Assembly: GCA_003225495.1 (NCBI GenBank)
Contig: QIAJ01000091.1
Location: 1-56,887 of the forward strand
Source of the DNA: Acidobacteriota bacterium
GTDB taxonomy: Bacteria; Acidobacteriota; Terriglobia; Terriglobales; Acidobacteriaceae
Length of the DNA: 56,887 bases
Direction: 5' to 3'
The notes beneath the pieces are model-generated. The model was not told the DNA's origin, did no database searches, and saw only the letters and a program-made list of their open reading frames with translations. Each line of letters begins with the position of its first letter. The first letter of the stretch is position 1. Position numbers and translations under genes: made by a program. Positions 52,589 through 56,887 of the stretch are shown here, piece after piece.

Positions 52589-54958
52589 GTGAACAATCCC
52601 TCAAGAATTCTTCTGATCTGCGTACTGCTTTCGTCCGCGTTGACTTTCGCGCAGGCTCAGCGGAATCCCCGGCTGGGAGTTCTCGACTCCATTATTAATG
52701 ATGCGATCGGGCAAAAGCAGATTCCAGGTGCGGTGATGATTGTCGGGCACGACGGTCATGTGATCTTTCGCAAGGCTTATGGGAGCAGGGCGATTGAGCC
52801 GCGTAGAGAGGCGATGACGGCTGCGACGGTGTTTGATTGCGCGTCGCTGACGAAGGTGATCTCGACGACCATCGCGGTGATGCAGTTGTGGGAGCGTGGG
52901 AAGTTCCGGCTGGCTGATCCGGTGGGGAAGTACATTCCGGAGTTCGCACAGAGTGGGAAGCAGGATATTACGATCCGGCAATTGCTGATTCATTACTCCG
53001 GGCTGGCGCCGGATCTGGATTTATCAAAGCCTTTCTTGGGAAAGGAGGCGGCGTATCGGATGGCGTTTGAGGAGGCGCCGGAATGGCCGCCAGGATCGCG
53101 GTTCGTTTACAGCGACATAAATTTCGAGGTGCTGGGAGCGCTGGTGGAACGGCTGTCCGGGGAATCGCTGGACGTTTACGCACTGAAGCATATTTTTAAT
53201 CCGCTGAAGATGAATCAGACACGGTATTTGCCGCCGCGGGCGTGGGTTCCACGAATCGCGCCTACTGAAGAAGATGAAAATCATCACATGCTGCGTGGGG
53301 TCGCACATGATCCGACGGCACGCCGCATGGGTGGAGTCGCCGGACACGCGGGAGTGTTTTCGACGGCCGACGATCTTGCGAAATTTGCGCAGGCGCTGCT
53401 GGATGGAGGACGTGGAGTGTTGACGCCGCCGACGGTCACGAAGATGATTTCGCCGCAGCAGCCGGCGACGGGAACGGCGGTGCGCGGATTTGGGTGGGAT
53501 ATTGATTCTCCGTTTTCGACGAATCGGGGCGAGTTGCTGCCGGTAGGATCCTTCGGGCACACCGGATATACGGGCGTGTCGCTGTGGATCGATCCGGCGA
53601 CGAAGACTTACATTGTGCTGATGACGAATTCCGTACACATGAAAGAGAAGGGAAGCGCGGTCTCGCTACGCACGAAGGTCGCGACAGCGGTGGCGGCGGA
53701 GTTGGCACTGCATCCGAGCGAGGCCGAGAAACTGCGGATCTCGACAACGACGGGTTACAACGAGATGCAGAGCGCGGCGCGCAAGCTGGCGGTCCGGAAT
53801 GGGGCCGTCAAAAACGGGATCGATGTGCTCGAGGAGAGTAATTTTGCTGCGCTGAAGCCGAATGAAGCAACACCCAGAAAGATCGCGCTGTTGACGAATC
53901 AGACCGGAATGGACTCGGAGGGGAGGCGGACGCTCGACGTGCTTTCCCATGTGCCAGGAATTTCGCTGGACACGATTTTCAGTCCGGAGCATGGCGTGAC
54001 TGGGGCGCTCGACACTACGGACGTCGGGAATACCAAGGATGCTTTGACAGGCATCACCGTGTTGAGCGTGTATGGTGCGACTGATGCGGCGAGGCGTCCG
54101 GCGGTGGACGATCTGAAAAAGTTGGATGCGGTGGTGATCGATCTGCAGGACGTAGGCGTCCGGTATTACACGTACGAGACGACGGTCGGCTATTTTCTCG
54201 AAGCCGCGGCCAAGGCGGAGATTGAAATCATTGTGCTGGACCGGCCGAATCCCATTACCGGATCGTTTGTGCAAGGTCCGGTCTCAGACGTGGGGCGGGA
54301 GAATTACAACAATTATTTCCCGGTGCCAGTGCGGCATGGCATGACGCTCGGCGAACTGGCAAAGATGTTCAATGTGGAGCGTGGCATCGGGGCTCGTTTG
54401 ACGATCGTGCCGGCGCAGGGCTGGCAGCGCGGGGACTGGTTCGACTCGACTGGGCTGCAGTGGATCAACCCATCCCCGAACATGCGGAGTTTGACGGAGG
54501 CGACGCTCTATCCGGGAGTAGCGCTCATCGAGGGCACGAATGTTTCGGTGGGGCGGGGAACAGATACGCCGTTTGAAGTGTTGGGTGCTCCGTGGATAAA
54601 GGGGAAAGATCTGGCGGCTTACTTGAATCAGCGCAGCATTCCGAGCGTGCGCTTTGTGCCGGTGACGTTTACTCCAGCATCCAGTAATTTTGCGGGGCAG
54701 AATTGCGAGGGCGTGAACATCCTAGTGCAGGATCGGAATACTTTCGACGCGCCGGAATTGGGAGTGGAACTGGCGTCCGCGCTGCACAAGCTCTATGCGA
54801 ATGACTTCAAGATGGACCGGATGACTGAACTGCTGGTGAATCAGGCGACGTTCGATGCGATCGTCGCGGGGCAGGATCCGAGACGGATTTCGGAGGAGTG
54901 GGAAGAGCGGCTGGGGACATTTATCGCGATGCGGGAGAAATATCTGCTGTATAAGTAG
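52589..54958 (+). CDS. Secreted fusion: AmiE-like serine hydrolase plus NamZ (DUF1343) exo-beta-N-acetylmuramidase
   Basis: One 789-aa polypeptide with a signal peptide (MNNPSRILLICVLLSSALTF). Residues about 30-375 form a class C beta-lactamase-fold hydrolase: S86-x-x-K89 in FDCASLTKV, Y174-S-D, RGVAHDPTARRMGGVAGHAGVF, HTGYTG. Residues about 408-789 are a complete NamZ/DUF1343 domain: VKNGIDVLEESNF, LLTNQTGMDSEGRRTLDVL, SPEHGV, DLQDVGVRYYTYETT, VLDRPNPITG, VRHGMTLGELAKMFN, WINPSPNMRSLTEATLYPG, EGTNVSVGRGTDTPFEVLGAPW. NamZ releases MurNAc from muropeptide ends. Start is GTG 52589; alternative starts not evident. Joining peptide removal and MurNAc release in one exported enzyme would feed MurQ after uptake. 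Order and fusion replace the separate ybbE and ybbC genes of Bacillus. Confidence 0.94.
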   Translation: MNNPSRILLICVLLSSALTFAQAQRNPRLGVLDSIINDAIGQKQIPGAVMIVGHDGHVIFRKAYGSRAIEPRREAMTAATVFDCASLTKVISTTIAVMQLWERGKFRLADPVGKYIPEFAQSGKQDITIRQLLIHYSGLAPDLDLSKPFLGKEAAYRMAFEEAPEWPPGSRFVYSDINFEVLGALVERLSGESLDVYALKHIFNPLKMNQTRYLPPRAWVPRIAPTEEDENHHMLRGVAHDPTARRMGGVAGHAGVFSTADDLAKFAQALLDGGRGVLTPPTVTKMISPQQPATGTAVRGFGWDIDSPFSTNRGELLPVGSFGHTGYTGVSLWIDPATKTYIVLMTNSVHMKEKGSAVSLRTKVATAVAAELALHPSEAEKLRISTTTGYNEMQSAARKLAVRNGAVKNGIDVLEESNFAALKPNEATPRKIALLTNQTGMDSEGRRTLDVLSHVPGISLDTIFSPEHGVTGALDTTDVGNTKDALTGITVLSVYGATDAARRPAVDDLKKLDAVVIDLQDVGVRYYTYETTVGYFLEAAAKAEIEIIVLDRPNPITGSFVQGPVSDVGRENYNNYFPVPVRHGMTLGELAKMFNVERGIGARLTIVPAQGWQRGDWFDSTGLQWINPSPNMRSLTEATLYPGVALIEGTNVSVGRGTDTPFEVLGAPWIKGKDLAAYLNQRSIPSVRFVPVTFTPASSNFAGQNCEGVNILVQDRNTFDAPELGVELASALHKLYANDFKMDRMTELLVNQATFDAIVAGQDPRRISEEWEERLGTFIAMREKYLLYK

Positions 54959-55054
54959 CGCTTTGGCTGACCGGAGGCCAGCTGAAAACAGGAAAAATCA
55001 AAGCGTAGCTCGCACAACATTCCTCGGATACAATGGCGCTTCAGGTTTTGAGCC

Positions 55055-55324
55055 ATGGCTGATTCCGAACCTTTTACTCCAAATCCATTTCACCGTTGTG
55101 CGGGGCCGAATTGCGGTTTGGTCAAGGGCGTCAACAATCGCTGGTGGGTCATGTGGTCGTCTTTTGGCGAGTACGAAGCTCCCGTTTTGCATTTGTCGCC
55201 GTGGGACGAGACCCTCATCGCTAAAGAAGGGGCGCTTCCGGTTTGCGGAGAAGGCTGCGCGCAGAAACTGCAGTCGCAATTCATGGGAAATCTGCGGGAG
55301 AATGAAGAGCGACGACGCGCATAG
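55055..55324 (+). CDS. Small Cys-containing protein, 89 aa
   Basis: Begins MADSEPFTPNPFHRCAGPNC, then GVNNRWWVMWSSFGEYEAPV, LHLSPWDETLIAKEGALPVC, and GEGCAQKLQSQFMGNLREN with an Arg-rich end. The pairs CAGPNC and CGEGC at either side of an aromatic core suggest one metal site. No signal peptide, so cytoplasmic. No family known to me. An ATG start without a strong ribosome site. Confidence 0.72.
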   Translation: MADSEPFTPNPFHRCAGPNCGLVKGVNNRWWVMWSSFGEYEAPVLHLSPWDETLIAKEGALPVCGEGCAQKLQSQFMGNLRENEERRRA

Positions 55325-55456
55325 ACGCGGTGCTTAAGGGTGATTCGTGACGGGCGATCCTGCCGTTGACCCTTGATTCCGGATAACTTGCCCTTCGGGT
55401 GACTGCATCAGAGTTTACAGGCCTGATTTCGAATCATCCCAACGAGGTGAATTCCC

Positions 55457-56236
55457 ATGTGGACCCGTGTAATAGGAGCCCTCTTAATGGCGGGGTGCGC
55501 GGTGGCGCAGGCTCCGGCTGGTTCGTCCGCGCAATCGCCAAATGTGGAATTGCCGGCCACGCAACCATCGACTCCTCAGTCGAGTCCTGCGACCGCAGCT
55601 TCGAGTCCGGCGGTTAGCGCTCGGCCTGTGTCTTCGACGACGCTGGTCATTCCTTCCGGAACCAAGGTGCCGCTGGCGTTGAAGCAAGCGATCTCTACGC
55701 GTAACGCGAAGGAAGGCGACCCGGTTTATTGCGAGACTACGTTTCCCTTCGTGGTGGAAGACCGGATCGTGATTCCGGCCGGAACGTATGTGCAGGGGAA
55801 GATCAGCCGGGTGCAACGTCCGGGAAGGATCAAAGGGCGGGCGGAATTGCTCATGCACTTCACATCGATGATTTATCCCAGCGGGTACACGGTAATGCTG
55901 CCCGGGTCGCTGGACAATGTTCCGGGAGCGGAAAAGACATCAATCAAGGGCTCGGAAGGGACTATTCGGCAGGATAGCGACAAGGGAAAAGACATTGGAA
56001 CAGTCGCGAGCACGGCCTCCACCGGTGCGGTCATTGGAGGACTGAGCGCTGGCGGCAAAGGTGCGGGCATCGGAGCGGCGGCGGGAGGCTTGGCTGGGCT
56101 GGCGATTGCGATGATCTCGCGCGGAAGCGATGTGAGGCTGGAGCCGGGGACGTCAATTGAGATGATTATCCAGCGTGAAGTGAACGTGGATGCGAATAGG
56201 GTTACGTCTCGGCGAGAGGTTGTGGTTCGGGATTAG
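55457..56236 (+). CDS. Exported protein with glycine-zipper membrane segment, 259 aa
   Basis: The start MWTRVIGALLMAGCAVAQAP is a signal peptide, with AGC that could be a lipobox (LMAGC), then a long Ser/Pro/Thr/Ala linker. A beta-rich module follows: LVIPSGTKVPLALKQAISTR, VIPAGTYVQGKISRVQRPGR, GRAELLMHFTSMIYPSGYTV. The IPAGT/VxGxI pattern resembles small beta-barrel domains of secretion-related proteins. Then a Gly-zipper hydrophobic stretch, GAVIGGLSAGGKGAGIGAAA and GGLAGLAIAMISRG. Probably an envelope lipoprotein; role unknown. Confidence 0.75.
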   Translation: MWTRVIGALLMAGCAVAQAPAGSSAQSPNVELPATQPSTPQSSPATAASSPAVSARPVSSTTLVIPSGTKVPLALKQAISTRNAKEGDPVYCETTFPFVVEDRIVIPAGTYVQGKISRVQRPGRIKGRAELLMHFTSMIYPSGYTVMLPGSLDNVPGAEKTSIKGSEGTIRQDSDKGKDIGTVASTASTGAVIGGLSAGGKGAGIGAAAGGLAGLAIAMISRGSDVRLEPGTSIEMIIQREVNVDANRVTSRREVVVRD

Positions 56237-56243
56237 TTCGGCC

Positions 56244-56294
56244 GGGGCTGAAGCCCTGATCCTTCAACGGACTTATGTGGCCCTGAAAGGCCCC
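56244..56294. repeat. Paired short palindromes (REP-like)
   Basis: GGGCT-GA-AGCCC at 56245-56256 and GGCC-CTGAAA-GGCC at 56279-56292, in the gap between two genes. GGGGCTGAAGCCC elements are typical dispersed palindromes in acidobacterial genomes. Confidence 0.5.
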
Positions 56295-56394
56295 TCTTCC
56301 ACGAGCTGCCGGAACGCTGTTCTCGCGACCGGGAGGAAAAAACAGCTGCTGACCCGCGGTCGGCGGCCGCAAGTTTCTAGAGTAGACTTGCCCG

Positions 56395-56763
56395 ATGATT
56401 CGTCAGATCGTGCCTCTATTCTTCACCATGGACATTCCCGGCACCCTTGCCTATTACGAAGCTAAGCTTGGCTTCAAGTGTTTGGGCACGTGGCAGGACC
56501 CGCCGGTTTATGCCATCCTTGCGCGCGACCAGCAGGCGATTCACTTCCGCTGTGCCGAACCTCCCACAGCCAACCCCGACAAATATTCGGACGAACTGCT
56601 CGACGCGTATGTATTCGTCGAAGATGCGGACGCGCTCTATGCCGAGTATGCAGCTCGAGGCGTCGAATTCATGCGCGGACTTGCCAACATGCCATGGCAC
56701 TCGCGTGAGTTTGTAGTGAAGGATTGCGATGGCCGTCTGCTAGCCTTCGGCGCGAACTTATAG
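56395..56763 (+). CDS. VOC (glyoxalase/bleomycin-resistance) superfamily protein
   Basis: A 122-aa protein with the bleomycin-resistance-like arrangement. MIRQIVPLFFTMDIPGTLAY starts the fold, then YEAKLGFKCLGTW, QQAIHFRCAEPP with the His-x-Arg ligand strand, DAYVFVEDADALYAEYAARG, and the end REFVVKDCDGRLLAFGANL with the acidic position replaced by aliphatic residues. Family members bind antibiotics or act as dioxygenases. Not closely alike to the other VOC protein in this window. The gene's stop is 124 bases from the window end. Confidence 0.92.
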   Translation: MIRQIVPLFFTMDIPGTLAYYEAKLGFKCLGTWQDPPVYAILARDQQAIHFRCAEPPTANPDKYSDELLDAYVFVEDADALYAEYAARGVEFMRGLANMPWHSREFVVKDCDGRLLAFGANL

Positions 56764-56844
56764 TCTGGTTTTGGTTGTCCCGCCCCAAATAACGACTCTG
56801 GACGGTTCGACTCATGCTTTTAGTGCCGCGTCAGCCACCTGTGG

Positions 56845-56866
56845 ACACGGGGCTTCATCCCCGTGT
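56845..56866. repeat. Intergenic palindrome at the window end
   Basis: ACACGGGG-CTTCAT-CCCCGTGT, a perfect 8-bp inverted repeat without a T-run, of the GGGGCTTCAxCCCC dispersed type. Confidence 0.5.
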
Positions 56867-56887
56867 GGCCATAGCGAGAATTGAGAC

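Overview
The window (about 57 kb) is chromosomal DNA from what looks like an acidobacterium of the Koribacter/Terriglobia type. The basis is the mix of genes: membrane Ser/Thr kinases fused to PD40 or TPR modules, a YXWGXW-repeat protein, Tat-exported enzymes, an S9 peptidase, DUF11 and Ig-like secreted proteins, and many small helical or zinc-ribbon proteins. Genes are mostly single or in pairs on alternating strands. Phylum assignment is inference; no rRNA is present.

Layout. 1-7.8 kb: 5'-truncated secA, a convergent unknown secreted protein, a CYTH protein, an XdhC-family protein, a zinc-type dehydrogenase, and a lone nuoB. 7.8-17.6 kb: a zinc-ribbon/Sel1 membrane protein, a YdeI-ornithine cyclodeaminase-like pair, a PEP mutase-family enzyme, an S9 peptidase, a DUF11 protein, an FKBP isomerase and a Tat-exported HisC-like aminotransferase. 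17.7-22.4 kb: a secreted galactose/glyoxal oxidase-like copper radical oxidase with four Ig-like repeats, a DoxX protein and a YXWGXW protein. 22.8-28.3 kb: rpsO-pnp with hairpins, two small enzymes or VOC proteins, and two members of a family of small helical proteins.

28.4-31.8 kb: an acyl-CoA ligase diverges from the most striking gene of the window, a secreted peroxiredoxin whose peroxidatic cysteine codon is TGA. The reading frame continues past it and a hairpin resembling a bacterial SECIS follows at the right distance, so it is most likely a selenoprotein. Next come an initiator tRNA and a decayed tyrosine integrase. 31.9-40.5 kb: a Tat amidase, tRNA-Gly(CCC), an alpha/beta hydrolase, an NTF2-like protein, and tRNA-Arg(TCG), whose 3' half is duplicated 968 bp downstream around two small membrane-protein genes (a mini-island). 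After these come small operons, a MOSC protein and a cold-shock protein.

40.6-48.5 kb: two transmembrane Ser/Thr kinases (PD40-type and TPR-type), small proteins and an orphan MacB-like permease. 48.7-55 kb: a cell-wall synthesis and recycling region with murA, murQ, an AmiE-like serine hydrolase, and a secreted protein in which an AmiE-like hydrolase is fused to a NamZ (DUF1343) exo-muramidase. The end holds a small Cys protein, a glycine-zipper exported protein and a VOC protein.

Dispersed short palindromes and mini-repeats (CHPERSE-type, AEDAE-type, GGGGCTGAAGCCC-type) sit in gaps and in some cases form the ends of proteins.
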